Origin: Teredinibacter franksiae
GTDB taxonomy: Bacteria; Pseudomonadota; Gammaproteobacteria; Pseudomonadales; Cellvibrionaceae
Assembly: GCF_014218805.1 (NCBI RefSeq)
Contig: NZ_JACJUV010000001.1
Span: 3,236,501 to 3,300,500, forward strand
Direction: 5' to 3'
Length of the DNA stretch: 64,000 nt
The notes under the pieces: model-generated
Told to the model about the DNA's origin: nothing
What the model saw: only the letters and a program-made list of their open reading frames with translations
Databases searched by the model: none
Position numbers and translations under genes: made by a program
Part shown: in pieces, positions 26,984 through 36,903 of the stretch
Position numbering within the stretch: the first letter of the stretch is position 1
How the letters are laid out: each line of letters begins with the position of its first letter

Positions 26984-27427
26984 ATGAAAGTATCAGCCGC
27001 AACTCGCAGCCGTGCGCGACATTTTTCTATGCAGGCCATCTATCAGTGGCAAATGACCGGCAACCCTATTAATGTGATTGAAGCGGAATTTCATGCCGAC
27101 AATGATATGTCGAAAGTGGATACCGACTATTTCCACGAACTTTTTCATGGTGTTGCGGCAACAAAAGGCGAACTCGATGAAAGCTTTCAGCCGCATTTGA
27201 AAGCTATGACAGTTGAGCAGCTAGACCCCATTACTTTGGCTTTGTTAAGGCAAGCCAGTTACGAATTTAAAAAACGACTCGATGTACCCTATCGGGTGGT
27301 TATCAACGAAGCGGTTAATCTAGCAAAAAAATTTGGCGCTGAAGACAGCCACAAATTTGTTAACGGTGTTCTGGATAAAGTGGCCACTGATTTACGCGCG
27401 GCTGAAGTGAAAGCCAAAAAGAAATAA
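26984..27427 (+). CDS. nusB: Transcription antitermination factor NusB
   Basis: The ATG at 26984 (MKVSAATRSRARHFSMQAIYQ) is preferred over an upstream frame start at 26903, because the family begins at RSRAR and the extra residues look like translated non-coding DNA. The 147-residue all-helical protein has the RNA-binding Arg-rich N-terminus and the C-terminal YRVVINEAVNLAKKFG and KFVNGVLDKVA. It acts with NusE in rRNA antitermination. The ribH-nusB gap (26860-26983) holds GC-rich palindromic sequence. Confidence 0.93.
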   Translation: MKVSAATRSRARHFSMQAIYQWQMTGNPINVIEAEFHADNDMSKVDTDYFHELFHGVAATKGELDESFQPHLKAMTVEQLDPITLALLRQASYEFKKRLDVPYRVVINEAVNLAKKFGAEDSHKFVNGVLDKVATDLRAAEVKAKKK

Positions 27428-27452
27428 GCTCTACCCGGCGTGCATTACTGGT

Positions 27453-28406
27453 ATGAATGAATTCGAGCTGATAAACCGCTACTTCAAGCGCAGCGCAATG
27501 AGCAACACCATTGCCTTGGGCGTGGGGGATGACTGCTCGCTGTTAAATGTGCCGTCGGGGCGGCAACTGGCTGTTTCCGTTGACACTCTAGTTGCTGATG
27601 TGCATTTCCCTGCCGATGGCGACCCGCAAGCCATTGCCGAGCGCGCGCTATGCGTTTCTCTTTCTGATCTGGCGGCCATGGGCGCATCGCCTTTGTGGTT
27701 TACCCTATGCTTAACCCTGCCTCAGGCAGATGAGCGCTGGGTAGCACCTTTCAGTGAAGGCTTGTTGCGTGTCGCTGGTCATTACGGTTGCGAACTCGTA
27801 GGCGGCGATACAACAAAAGGCCCACTGGCTATTAGCGTGCAGGTAATGGGTTCAGTTGAGCCCGGCAAGGCTTTTGTTCGCAGTGGTGCACAGCCGGACG
27901 ATTTAATTTACGTTACTGGAACATTAGGCGACGGCGCTGCGGCGTTGGCGGCCTTCAATCGCAAAATCAAGCCCAATAGCGATGCCTTTCACTATTTGAT
28001 CCAGCGCTATTATCACCCGATACCACGCTTCAACGAGGCCGGTCGGTTAGCCCCTCACGTTAGTGCTGCCATTGATGTTTCGGATGGTTTAATGGCTGAC
28101 TTAGGCCACATTTGTACGGCCAGTGGTGTGGGCGCTGAAGTGTATGTTGAAAACCTGCCACTCTCGGAGGCGGTAGAAAATTTTTCGAGTAACCGGCAGC
28201 AGCGCGAATGGGCGTTAAGCGGGGGTGATGATTATCAGCTCTGTTTCACTGTACCGCGCGAGCATGTACCTGCTGTAGACGCACTAATTGGTAGTGGCCT
28301 GAAAGCGTGTAATATCGGCAAAATTACCAGCGGCAATCGTGTGACTTGCCTGCTACTAGGCGAACCCTTCACCATAGCATCAAAAGGATATAACCATTTT
28401 GGCTGA
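27453..28406 (+). CDS. thiL: Thiamine-monophosphate kinase
   Basis: A 317-residue ThiL of the PurM-like ATP-binding fold: GVGDDCSLL, VSVDTLVADVHFP, LSDLAAMGASPLWFT, LVGGDTTKG and DVSDGLMADL. It phosphorylates thiamine monophosphate to the active cofactor. It overlaps pgpA by 8 bases, a conserved nusB-thiL-pgpA arrangement. Confidence 0.96.
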   Translation: MNEFELINRYFKRSAMSNTIALGVGDDCSLLNVPSGRQLAVSVDTLVADVHFPADGDPQAIAERALCVSLSDLAAMGASPLWFTLCLTLPQADERWVAPFSEGLLRVAGHYGCELVGGDTTKGPLAISVQVMGSVEPGKAFVRSGAQPDDLIYVTGTLGDGAAALAAFNRKIKPNSDAFHYLIQRYYHPIPRFNEAGRLAPHVSAAIDVSDGLMADLGHICTASGVGAEVYVENLPLSEAVENFSSNRQQREWALSGGDDYQLCFTVPREHVPAVDALIGSGLKACNIGKITSGNRVTCLLLGEPFTIASKGYNHFG

Positions 28407-28881
28407 CCCCAGCGCTAAACAGTTACTTCGAGACCCCCGCCTGCTACTGGCTTTTGGTTTTGGCTCCGGTATGTCTCCCGTTGTGCCGGGCACTATGGGC
28501 ACACTGATTGCTGTGCCCATTTACTTATTAATGACACTTTTACCCTTGCCTGCTTATTTGGCTGTTGTCGCGATTGCGGCGGCAATTGGTATACACCTGT
28601 GTGGCTATGCATCGGCAAAGCTTGGGGTGCACGACCATAAAGGCATCGTTTGGGATGAGTTTGTAGGCTTTTGGTTAACGATGGTCGCGGTACCGGTAAC
28701 ATGGAAAACCGTACTTGCGGGCTTTGTGTTGTTTCGACTGTTCGATATGGTTAAGCCTTGGCCCATAAGCTGGGTAGACCGCAAGGTTCACGGCGGCTTC
28801 GGTATCATGGTCGATGATGTGTTGGCGGGGATAGCCGCTGCTGTTGTGCTGTGGCTACTTCTGGCCTACGGTATGCTCTAA
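28399..28881 (+). CDS. pgpA: Phosphatidylglycerophosphatase A
   Basis: A 160-residue membrane protein with four hydrophobic segments and the PgpA motifs GFGSGMSPVVPGTMGTL, HDHKGIVWDEFVGFW (metal-binding Asp/Glu) and LFDMVKPWPI. It dephosphorylates phosphatidylglycerol phosphate in the inner membrane. The TTG start at 28399 lies inside thiL and has AAGGAT upstream. Confidence 0.95.
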   Translation: MADPSAKQLLRDPRLLLAFGFGSGMSPVVPGTMGTLIAVPIYLLMTLLPLPAYLAVVAIAAAIGIHLCGYASAKLGVHDHKGIVWDEFVGFWLTMVAVPVTWKTVLAGFVLFRLFDMVKPWPISWVDRKVHGGFGIMVDDVLAGIAAAVVLWLLLAYGML

Positions 28882-28884
28882 ATC

Positions 28885-29574
28885 ATGGACGGTGTGCCTA
28901 TGTTAGAAAGGTGTCGAGCAAGCGGTCGAGCCAAGTTTTCGTTTATTTCTCTATTCGGGCTGATACTGCTTTTCAGCGGTATTGTATTAGCGGCGCCGAG
29001 CGTTGAAGTCAAAGGCCTGTTTAAGGGCGGAGCCATTCTTATTATTGATGGTCAGCAAATGCTGTTGAAACAGGGCAAAACCTCTCCGCAGGGAGTGAAA
29101 CTGCTTGAAGCCACGAGCAAATTCGCATTAGTGGAAATTGGCGGTAAGCAACAAAGATTAACGCTTTCTCGTGCTGTGGGAGGGCAATATCAGGTCCCGG
29201 AAAAAACCATCGTACGATTGCCCAGTGGCCGAAACGGGCATTATATGGCGTCCGGATTTATCAATGGCCGCTCGGCGCAATACCTCGTTGATACGGGCGC
29301 AAGCACCATTGCTCTCAGCTCCCGTAAGGCCGATATGCTGGGTATACAGTATAAAAAAGGCACGCCTACTCGCGTTAGTACAGCAAATGGCGTCGCAGCG
29401 GGTTACAGCATTAACCTAACGAAAGTGACAGTGGGCGCCATAACGTTAAATAATGTGCGCGCCGTTATAATTGAGGGCAATTCACCCCGCGAAATATTAT
29501 TGGGCAACAGCTTTCTATCGCGAGTGGATATGCGCGTAGAGCAGGGCGTGCTGGTGTTGCAGTCCAAATATTAA
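28885..29574 (+). CDS. Retropepsin-like clan AA aspartic protease, membrane/periplasmic
   Basis: A 229-residue protein with an N-terminal signal or anchor (about 17-37) and a C-terminal retropepsin fold with the active-site DTGAS at 136-140 and the conserved ILLGNSFLSRV near the end. It resembles the TIGR02281 family. One Asp per chain implies a homodimer. It sits between pgpA and ribA, 3 and 14 bases from them, so it belongs to the operon, but no link to riboflavin or lipid synthesis is known. The ATG at 28900 is an alternative start. Confidence 0.78.
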   Translation: MDGVPMLERCRASGRAKFSFISLFGLILLFSGIVLAAPSVEVKGLFKGGAILIIDGQQMLLKQGKTSPQGVKLLEATSKFALVEIGGKQQRLTLSRAVGGQYQVPEKTIVRLPSGRNGHYMASGFINGRSAQYLVDTGASTIALSSRKADMLGIQYKKGTPTRVSTANGVAAGYSINLTKVTVGAITLNNVRAVIIEGNSPREILLGNSFLSRVDMRVEQGVLVLQSKY

Positions 29575-29588
29575 TGAAAGGTAATTGA

Positions 29589-30191
29589 GTGTCTGTTAAA
29601 TACGTAGAATCTTCCAAGCTGCCAACCTCCCAAGGCATGTTTGAAATGCACGGCTTTGCCGATAACAGCTCCGAAAAAGAGCATATAGTGCTGTCTATGG
29701 GAGATCTCACTACCGACGAGCCGGCCTTAGTGCGTATTCACTCCGAGTGTCTTACCGGGGATGCGCTATTTTCGTTGCGTTGTGATTGCGGTGCACAGCT
29801 ACAGGCGGCTATGCATCGTATTGCCGTAGAAGGGCGTGGCGCGATTTTTTACCTCCGTCAGGAAGGGCGAGGCATAGGCCTGGTTAATAAAATTCGTGCT
29901 TATCATTTGCAGGACAAGGGCGCTGATACCGTGGAAGCCAATGAACAGCTGGGTTTCGGAGCGGATATGCGCGATTATTCCATGCTTAAACCTATGTTTG
30001 AAAAAATGGGTATTAAACGTGTGAAGCTTATGACTAACAACCCGCGCAAAATAAAGGCATTGGAAGAGCTGGGCATTGAAGTGACTGAACGCCAGGCTCA
30101 CGAAACCGGCCGCAACCCACATAATGCGCACTACCTGGAAACGAAGCGCGGTAAGTTGGGTCATCTGTTAGATAACCAAGCGAATGATTAA
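29589..30191 (+). CDS. ribA: GTP cyclohydrolase II
   Basis: A 200-residue RibA with the zinc ligands C54, C65 and C67 in [18 protein letters not shown], the catalytic loop RQEGRGIGL, and [12 protein letters not shown]. It performs the first step of riboflavin synthesis. A GTG start gives the conserved N-terminus [13 protein letters not shown]. It supplies the activity missing from the degenerate RibBX tail. Confidence 0.96.
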   Translation: MSVKYVESSKLPTSQGMFEMHGFADNSSEKEHIVLSMGDLTTDEPALVRIHSECLTGDALFSLRCDCGAQLQAAMHRIAVEGRGAIFYLRQEGRGIGLVNKIRAYHLQDKGADTVEANEQLGFGADMRDYSMLKPMFEKMGIKRVKLMTNNPRKIKALEELGIEVTERQAHETGRNPHNAHYLETKRGKLGHLLDNQAND

Positions 30192-30281
30192 TACTCGCCA
30201 ATAGCTGTGCCCAACAGGCTTACTGCACGTATTGCGACAATGCTCTATGCTCAATAAAGGCTCCTTCTATAGTGATTAGGC

Positions 30282-31613
30282 GTGGCAAGACACAAACCCG
30301 AATTATCCATTGCTAATACGGCGAAAAACAGGCGCTACAGCAAGGTGGTGGGTGTTAATCGTAAGCGACTGCTAGAGCGAACGGCAGCGGTGTGGTTATT
30401 CCTGTTGGTCAGTATATTTGTGGTAGACCTGATACTAACGGGTTTTGTCAGGTCATTGTTACTGGATGTTTGTATTGCGGTAACGGCTGGCGTAATAATT
30501 GCCATACATCGTGGTGTACCGCCACGCATACTTGCGGTCATGCTATTACTGGGTATTACTATTCCGATACTGGCGCTAAGCTATTTTTACGGCGGTATTC
30601 ACAGCCCTTTCCTTATTTTAATTATTTTTATACCGGTCGCTGCTTTTATGCTCGTATCTCGCCCTGCGGGCTGGATATTCACCCTATTGGTATGCCTGTA
30701 TTTTGTTTTTTTGGGTTTGGCGCCCATGCTAAATGTTACTTTACCCCAGAATGATATGGGCCAAATCAGAGAAACTCTGGCGCGCATGGGCTCCTTTATT
30801 CTAGTGCTTTGCGGTATCAGCTCCATTGGCTGGTATTACTCGCGCCTTTACGATCGCTTTTATTTTTCGCTGAAAGAATCGAATCTTGAATTGACAAATA
30901 TAGCCGAATACAAATCCCAATTTCTGGCCAGCATGTCGCACGAATTCCGTACGCCTTTGAATGCAATCATCGGTTTCTCCCGGCGTTTATTGCGTAGTTT
31001 CGGTGGTGAATTAACGAATAAAGATAAAACTGGGTTGGAGGCCATTCTACGCAATGGGGAAATGATGCAGGTATTGGTGAATGATGTATTGGAAATGGCG
31101 AGAATCGAAAATGGCAATGTGCATGTTCATCTTAGTGACTGTGATTTGTTGGTGCTAGTGCGTCATGTGTTAAGCGAATTTGAAATGCATGCAGACGCGA
31201 AACAACTTGTTCTTCAGTGCAATGAAGGCAGCAGCCCTGTAACTTGTGCGTTTAATACCGACGCTGACATTGTAAAAAAAATATTGCGGCAGCTTATTGC
31301 CAATGCTATTAAATATACCGAACAGGGAAAGGTGAACGTCATTTTGTACGATGAATCCGAAAAACATCAAAGGGTTAAAATCGATGTGGTGGATACGGGT
31401 TCGGGCATAGAAGAAAGTGAAATGGAATACCTTTTCGACCGTTTTAGTCGGGGAAGAAGCCGAGTGAGAAGTGAAAAGCCCGGTACGGGTTTAGGCTTAG
31501 CGATTACGGCAGAGTTGGTGGAAATGCTGGGTGGGCAGGTAGAAGCGACTAGTCGGCACGGTGAGGGCAGTCGGTTTTCTGTCATCCTACCTGTGGTGCG
31601 TCCATCGGTGTAG
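30282..31613 (+). CDS. Membrane sensor histidine kinase
   Basis: A 443-residue kinase starting at GTG. About five or six membrane segments (about 34-185) with almost no periplasmic domain suggest sensing within the membrane. HisKA follows with H220 in MSHEFRTPLN, then HATPase_c with QLIANAIKYTEQG (N box), DTGSGI (G1) and GTGLGLAI (G2). There is no attached receiver and no response regulator next to it. Its downstream neighbour is a truncated AraC regulator, so the partner is unknown. Confidence 0.9.
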   Translation: MARHKPELSIANTAKNRRYSKVVGVNRKRLLERTAAVWLFLLVSIFVVDLILTGFVRSLLLDVCIAVTAGVIIAIHRGVPPRILAVMLLLGITIPILALSYFYGGIHSPFLILIIFIPVAAFMLVSRPAGWIFTLLVCLYFVFLGLAPMLNVTLPQNDMGQIRETLARMGSFILVLCGISSIGWYYSRLYDRFYFSLKESNLELTNIAEYKSQFLASMSHEFRTPLNAIIGFSRRLLRSFGGELTNKDKTGLEAILRNGEMMQVLVNDVLEMARIENGNVHVHLSDCDLLVLVRHVLSEFEMHADAKQLVLQCNEGSSPVTCAFNTDADIVKKILRQLIANAIKYTEQGKVNVILYDESEKHQRVKIDVVDTGSGIEESEMEYLFDRFSRGRSRVRSEKPGTGLGLAITAELVEMLGGQVEATSRHGEGSRFSVILPVVRPSV

Positions 31614-31654
31614 CTGACTTGTACCGCGGGGTTACACTAAAACAATGAATAGAT

Positions 31655-31691
31655 GTGCCCATTAGTCTACCTTTGCATGGCTAATGGGCAC
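31655..31691. other. Perfect 11-bp inverted repeat after the histidine kinase
   Basis: GTGCCCATTAG (31655-31665) and CTAATGGGCAC (31681-31691) are exact reverse complements with a 15-base loop. It could end the kinase transcript, but the following bases (TATGATTAAATT) are not a T-run. Alternatively it marks an operator or an insertion scar next to the AraC remnant. Confidence 0.6.
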
Positions 31692-31739
31692 TATGATTAA
31701 ATTATCATTCGGCCATTAATACGTCATTCGCCAGAAAAA

Positions 31740-32006
31740 GTGGCGATAGAGTTGCACCTTAATTTGCGCACACTACAGCGAAAATTACTCAACGAAGGGT
31801 ATGGTTTTCGGGCTCTTTTAAATCAAACATGGGAAGGAGTTGCACAGGAATATATTCGTAATCCCCACCTTTCGTTTACTGAAATAGCCTATTTATTGGG
31901 TTTTTCGGATCAAGTAAGTTTCACTCGCGCTCTTAAACGTTGGACAAACACTTCGCCACGTGAATTCCGTAAAAAAATGTACAGTGAAGATGGCGCCTGC
32001 TATTAA
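31740..32006 (+). pseudogene. AraC family regulator reduced to its C-terminal DNA-binding domain
   Basis: The frame encodes about 88 residues that are nearly just the AraC helix-turn-helix pair: VAIELHLNLRTLQRKLLNEG, then FTEIAYLLGFSDQVSFTRAL and the SPREFRKKM end. The frame is open only back to a stop at 31698-31700, so the ligand-binding N-terminus (about 230 residues, arabinose-binding-like in related proteins) is absent. The domain itself has no defects, so a small regulator is possible, but a deletion remnant is likelier. Confidence 0.65.
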
Positions 32007-32123
32007 AACTGACAAGTTATTGTCTTGTTCGGACAATTCTAACATCTCTCTTTTTTATATCCTGCAATTGAAGCTTCTTTGTATGCGGAAGCGAAAAATC
32101 ATTAAGGTAATAAGGAGATTTGA

Positions 32124-32366
32124 ATGTTAATTTTATCCCGACGAATAGGCGAGTCCATTGTTATTGGTGAAGACGTAATCGTAACGGTTCTGAAATCAGC
32201 CGGAAATCAGATTCGGCTCGGAATAGCGGCACCTGGTAATGTTCCGGTTCATCGAGAGGAGATTTTCGACAAAATTACACAGGAGAATGCAAAGGAACAG
32301 CTGGATGGCAAGCCGATAGATTCCAATTTGGCGTCTAATGCCATCGTTAGTTTCGCAAAAAAATAG
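32124..32366 (+). CDS. csrA: Carbon storage regulator CsrA (RsmA)
   Basis: An 80-residue CsrA that binds GGA-containing hairpins near ribosome-binding sites and controls translation. [14 protein letters not shown], the RLGI strand and VPVHREEIF with the RNA-binding Arg are intact. The C-terminal tail is about 15-20 residues longer than in E. coli CsrA. AAGGAGAT is a strong ribosome-binding site. It stands alone, not next to alaS, so this may be one of several CsrA copies. Confidence 0.93.
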   Translation: MLILSRRIGESIVIGEDVIVTVLKSAGNQIRLGIAAPGNVPVHREEIFDKITQENAKEQLDGKPIDSNLASNAIVSFAKK

Positions 32367-32563
32367 AAACAGAGTTAATCGCGCGCTTTTAGCTTGGCTG
32401 GTAGATAAGAAAGCTAAAAGCGCATGACGCCAATATTTTATGGAACCTAGGCGCAGTAAGAGGTTTTTATTGCGCAGAGGCCACTAAAGGACACTGCTAA
32501 TAGTTGCTTTTGGCTTGGCGAAAACGTGTAGTCCTGTGTAGGATCCATACACAAAGCCCCGAA

Positions 32564-32597
32564 GAGGCCAAAATCCATTAATAGCGGTGCCCTATAT
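32564..32597 (+). repeat. Copy A of the GAGGC/ATTAATAG intergenic repeat
   Basis: GAGGCCAAAA (32564-32573), three variable bases, then ATTAATAGCGGTGCCCTA. It matches copies at 51307 and 54010 over the whole 24-base core. It lies between the converging csrA and GST genes. About 100 bases upstream TTGCGCAGAGGC is also shared with copy C. Confidence 0.7.
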
Positions 32598-32640
32598 TGA
32601 CAATTTAAATGTTACAAACCCTTCGTCCTTCGGTCTGAAT

Positions 32641-33354
32641 CTAGCAGGAGCTAGTTTCGTAATGGTCTGTTTTCTGCTCTCTGCCCTTTACTGGATTCAC
32701 ACAACATTTTTTCGTTCCCAAGTAGGTTTTGTTGGACAGGTAAAAATTGGTGAATACCTTTTCGAAATCGTCGGACACCGATTTTTCGACGATATCGGAA
32801 TTCATTAGGGCTTTTCTCCATGCCTGAACTTTTGGGTTGCCAGCCAATAGATCATAGGTTGTATATTTACAAATTATATCGGAACGGTGCAACAGTGGTA
32901 GCCAAGCAATGTCTACATTGCTGAGTGCCGCGCCTTTAAAAAATGGCCCTTCAGCCAAAACGGCCTCGGCTTTTGTAAAGAGTTGGCTTAAATTAGCCAA
33001 GCGCTCATTGAGAGTTTCACTGGTGGCGCTGCGCATAACGCTGCACTGTGTCAGGTAGTTTTTTGTTGCCATGTAACTCCAGGCCCGGTCGAGGGCTCGT
33101 TGTTCTGATGAAATATGGCCTTCAATTGGCTTGCTTATTTCATCTAAATATTCACAAATCGCATCGGATTCAAATAATGCGATTCCGGTGTCGGTTACTA
33201 GAACGGGTACTTGCGCATTGGGTGAGATATCCAAAAACCACTGGGGCTTGTTGTTTAAGCTAATATACTCAATCTCATAAGTTATACGCTTTGCTTCCAG
33301 CAGCGCGGTAACACGTTGTACAAATGGGCAAATTTTAGCGCTTACTACTTTCAT
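32641..33354 (-). CDS. Glutathione S-transferase-like protein
   Basis: A 237-residue protein with an N-terminal thioredoxin-like domain (KVVSAKICPFVQRVTALLEA; catalytic-type Cys in CPF, as in Omega/Lambda-class and SspA-related GSTs; VPVLVTDTG; FESDAICEYL) and a helical C-terminal domain. The extreme C-terminus has extra Cys residues (KKCC and ETSSC). Likely a glutathione-dependent thiol transferase or dehydroascorbate reductase. It follows the SigZ-like sigma gene by 67 bases on the same strand and may be one of its targets. Confidence 0.85.
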   Translation of the reverse strand: MKVVSAKICPFVQRVTALLEAKRITYEIEYISLNNKPQWFLDISPNAQVPVLVTDTGIALFESDAICEYLDEISKPIEGHISSEQRALDRAWSYMATKNYLTQCSVMRSATSETLNERLANLSQLFTKAEAVLAEGPFFKGAALSNVDIAWLPLLHRSDIICKYTTYDLLAGNPKVQAWRKALMNSDIVEKSVSDDFEKVFTNFYLSNKTYLGTKKCCVNPVKGREQKTDHYETSSC

Positions 33355-33421
33355 CTTTTTTCATTCCTTTCTAATGGGTGTACCTATAAGACGAGGCTCG
33401 CCCGAAAAAGACGAAAAATAT

Positions 33422-33964
33422 TTAGCATTTTGGACATTTTTTTGATTTTTGCTCGAAATCGATTAGGTTACCCTGAGTATCCACACTGTAATCACAGCAA
33501 TCTTCATACAGGTCTTTTAATTCTGATCTGGCTTTTTGTACCTGAGACTTGAGGGTGGAATAGCTGATGCCCAATTCCTGCGCATATGATTTTTGCGGTA
33601 TGCCCTGGAGGTCGATAGCACGCAATAAATTTGCTGTTTTTTCCGGTAAGGTTTTAAGGAAAGGTTCAACGCAGGGTGAAATGTCGGCCTTTATGTTGCG
33701 CTCACTCTCGCCAAACCACAGATTTTCGGCTTCAATTTCGTGAATACGGCTTTTCTTTCGGTAATAATCAATAGTTGTCCTGGCTGTAATTTGAAACAAC
33801 CAAGATTTCACACTTTCTTCTTTTCTCAGGTTGCCAATATTGCTGTGGGTTTTAATGAGCACCTCTTGCAGCAGGTCGTCAACATCGTCTGGATCTGAAA
33901 CCTTTGAGTGCAAAAGCGCTTTTATACTACTTCGATAAGAGGGCCATATTTCATCAAGCTTCAT
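33422..33964 (-). CDS. SigZ-like ECF sigma factor with Cys-rich tail
   Basis: A 180-residue ECF sigma: region 2 (DPDDVDDLLQEVLIKTH, VKSWLFQITARTTIDYYRKK) and region 4 (IPQKSYAQELGISYSTLKSQVQKARSEL). After region 4 comes a short tail with CC at about 155-156 and a terminal CPKC, as in SigZ-type sigmas, which could bind zinc or respond to thiol stress. No separate anti-sigma gene is adjacent. The GST gene downstream supports a redox theme, though this is inference. Confidence 0.85.
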   Translation of the reverse strand: MKLDEIWPSYRSSIKALLHSKVSDPDDVDDLLQEVLIKTHSNIGNLRKEESVKSWLFQITARTTIDYYRKKSRIHEIEAENLWFGESERNIKADISPCVEPFLKTLPEKTANLLRAIDLQGIPQKSYAQELGISYSTLKSQVQKARSELKDLYEDCCDYSVDTQGNLIDFEQKSKKCPKC

Positions 33965-34032
33965 CTATTGGCTCCGGTTTTGTCGTGATTGGTTATTTAA
34001 AATAAAATACGTACATTTAGATAACGGGTTCT

Positions 34033-36759
34033 CTAAATGTTATTTAGCCTGCGAAGAATGAACTTTTCAAATTCTACCAAAATAAACACCGAACTGGAGA
34101 CCAGGATTATAGACAGCCATTGTGCGAAGTTGATTGCTGCGGTGCCAAACAGTGCGTTCAGTGGTGGTAGGTAGGTGAAGGCGATTTGAAATACTACAAG
34201 CAGGGCAATGGCATAGAGTACAAATCGGTTTCCCAGCAGGCCTTGAATGTTCAGTACCGAGGCGAGTATGTAGCGGGCATTAAACAGGTAAAAAATTTCG
34301 AACATAACCAGTGTATTTACCGCTACGGTTCGGGCTACCTCAATGGATTGTCCCGCGCGTAATTCCCACAAATACAGGCTAATAGTACCGGTGGCAAGAA
34401 TCACGGATACGAAGGCAATACGCCATATCAGTAGTGGTGAAAGCAGGGGTTGTTGAGAGTCTCTTGGCGCCCGACGCATTACGTTGGCTTCCGGGGGTTC
34501 AAACGCAAGTGAGAGGGCCAAGGTTACGGCGGTAATCATGTTTACCCAGAGAATCTGAACGGGCGTGAGCGGTAGCTGGTTAAAACCCAGTAACACCGCT
34601 GCGAGTACGATTAGGGCTTCTCCGCCATTGGTGGGCAATATAAACAGTATGGCTTTTTTTAAGTTGTCGTAAACCGTACGGCCTTCTTCTACAGCATGGC
34701 TGATGGAGGCAAAGTTATCGTCGGCCAATACCATTTCGGCGGCTTCTTTTGCGGCCTCTGTTCCATTCATACCCATGGCAATGCCAACGTCAGCACGCTT
34801 TAGCGCGGGAGCATCGTTTACGCCATCACCGGTCATGGCGGCGATATAGCCGCGTTCCTGTAGTAATTGCACCAGCTGTAGTTTGTGTTCCGGGTCAACG
34901 CGCGCATAAACGTCAATACTGTCTACAAGGCTTCGCAGTTCGTCGATATCCATTGCCATCAATTGTTCACCGGTGAGTGCTTGCTCGGGGTTTGTTAGCT
35001 TTAATTGTCGAGCAATCGCTTTGGCGGTGGCGGCGTGATCGCCGGTTATCATTTTTACGCTAATTCCGGCTTGGTGGCAGCGGCTCACTGCGCGAATGGC
35101 TTCTTCTCTTGGCGGGTCAATTAGGCCAAACAGGCCGAGCATTATCATGCCGGTTTCTACGTCGGAAAAATTAAGCGTGCGTTGGTTTTTATGCACGGGC
35201 TTCATTGCGATAGCGAGTACTCGCTGACCTTGCGCAGCGAATTCCTCCAGTTTTTTCAGCCAATAGTCGGGTTCAATTTTGTGCAAATCGCCGCTTGCGG
35301 TTTTTTGCCAACTGCACATGCGTAGCACATTTTCTGGAGCGCCCTTGAGCAGTATGCTGGCTTCGCTGTGGTGGCCATGGTTAAGGGTGGCCATAAAGCG
35401 GTGTTCGGAATCAAAGGGTATTAAGTCTGAGCGTGGATATTGGCCGTTTAGCGTGTCGGCCTCCAGCCCGGCTTTAAGGCCAGCAACCAGCAGCGCACCT
35501 TCCATCGGGTCGCCCACTACCTGCAGCTGGTGTATGTTTTCGCCTTGCTCCAGTGCTGATTCGCTGCATAGTACGCCGGCATGCAACATTTTCCACAGTA
35601 CCGGGCGTTGCTCTGCGTCGGTTTCTCTTCCTTCATACAAAATGCCGCCGCGCGAATTGTAACCGGTACCTTCAAATTCAAATACGTGTTCTGCTGTTGC
35701 AGCCGAGTGAACGGTCATTTCGTTGCGAGTTAGGGTGCCGGTTTTGTCGGAGCAGATGACGCTCACCGCCCCAAGGGTTTCAACGGCGGGTAGCTTTCGC
35801 AGTATGGCGTTTCGCTTAGCCATTCGTTGCACGCCAATGGCGAGGGTTATGGTCATGATCGCGGGCAGGCCTTCGGGTATGGCCGCAACCGCCAAACTGA
35901 CAGAGGCCAGAAACATATCGGCGGCGGTGTATTGGTGAATCCATAGCCCAAAGATAAAATTGATGACCGCGATTACCAGAATAGCCATGGAAAGCCAGCG
36001 ACCAAACTGCGCCATTTGCCGCAGTAGCGGCGTGGTGGTGGTATGTACCTGAGATACCAGATGGCTAATGCGGCCAATTTCGGTATGGGCACCGGTGCAA
36101 ACCACTACTCCAAGACCCTGGCCATGGGTTACAAGCGTGCTGGAAAAACACATGCAGCGGCGGTCCCCGAGTACTGCATTACTCGATACGCTGGCCGTGT
36201 TTTTTTCTACCGCTACTGATTCACCAGTGAGCGTAGCTTCCTGTATTTGCAGGCCTTTAACGGCTATCAGGCGCAGGTCTGCGGGCACCTTGTCGCCGGC
36301 ATGCAATTGCACGATATCACCGGGAACAAGCTCGCGCGCATCGATGGCGTGGTGGTGGCCATCGCGAACCACTTCGGCGCTTGGCGAAAGCATTTGACGA
36401 ATTTTGCGTAGGGCGTCTTCGGCTTTGCCTTCCTGAATAAAACCGATGAGGGCATTAAGCAGTACCACGGTGAAAATGACACTGGCATCAACTAGGTGAT
36501 TCAGTAGCAGGGTACCTGCGCCCGCTACCAGCAGCACGTATATCAGTACATTATTGAATTGTTGGAGAAAACGTATCCATGGGCTTTTGGTGTTTACTTC
36601 GGGTAGTTGATTGGCACCGTATTCGACTAGCCGCTTTTTAGCTTGTTCGCGGGAAAGGCCTTCGCGCCCGGATTTTAGTTGGTCGAGAGCTGCCTGGCTG
36701 TCTTGGTTATGCCAGTGGCGGGCAGAAAAAGTGGATGTTTGTTCGGCTGTTGTCGCCAT
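34033..36759 (-). CDS. P2-type cation-transporting ATPase
   Basis: A 908-residue P-type ATPase: N-terminal cation-ATPase domain, actuator with TGES at 178-181, IPEGLP at 294-299 in membrane segment 4 (the P2A calcium-pump signature), phosphorylation site D338 in CSDKTGTLT, the [12 protein letters not shown] hinge, and ten membrane segments in all with a C-terminal cation-ATPase domain. Bacterial members of this group export calcium or manganese; the ion cannot be fixed from sequence. It is monocistronic and divergent from the HD-GYP gene. Confidence 0.93.
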   Translation of the reverse strand: MATTAEQTSTFSARHWHNQDSQAALDQLKSGREGLSREQAKKRLVEYGANQLPEVNTKSPWIRFLQQFNNVLIYVLLVAGAGTLLLNHLVDASVIFTVVLLNALIGFIQEGKAEDALRKIRQMLSPSAEVVRDGHHHAIDARELVPGDIVQLHAGDKVPADLRLIAVKGLQIQEATLTGESVAVEKNTASVSSNAVLGDRRCMCFSSTLVTHGQGLGVVVCTGAHTEIGRISHLVSQVHTTTTPLLRQMAQFGRWLSMAILVIAVINFIFGLWIHQYTAADMFLASVSLAVAAIPEGLPAIMTITLAIGVQRMAKRNAILRKLPAVETLGAVSVICSDKTGTLTRNEMTVHSAATAEHVFEFEGTGYNSRGGILYEGRETDAEQRPVLWKMLHAGVLCSESALEQGENIHQLQVVGDPMEGALLVAGLKAGLEADTLNGQYPRSDLIPFDSEHRFMATLNHGHHSEASILLKGAPENVLRMCSWQKTASGDLHKIEPDYWLKKLEEFAAQGQRVLAIAMKPVHKNQRTLNFSDVETGMIMLGLFGLIDPPREEAIRAVSRCHQAGISVKMITGDHAATAKAIARQLKLTNPEQALTGEQLMAMDIDELRSLVDSIDVYARVDPEHKLQLVQLLQERGYIAAMTGDGVNDAPALKRADVGIAMGMNGTEAAKEAAEMVLADDNFASISHAVEEGRTVYDNLKKAILFILPTNGGEALIVLAAVLLGFNQLPLTPVQILWVNMITAVTLALSLAFEPPEANVMRRAPRDSQQPLLSPLLIWRIAFVSVILATGTISLYLWELRAGQSIEVARTVAVNTLVMFEIFYLFNARYILASVLNIQGLLGNRFVLYAIALLVVFQIAFTYLPPLNALFGTAAINFAQWLSIILVSSSVFILVEFEKFILRRLNNI

Positions 36760-36903
36760 AAAGCCTCCCTAGCGTAAGGAACCTTATCGTAAGTATATGC
36801 TCTGCCCGTAAAGTTGGTATTGATTTGTGGTAAGTGGCTGCGCGGGATGCGAGAGTCTGGCTATACTTCTTAGGATACGAACTACATTGGGGCCCAGGGC
36901 TTA

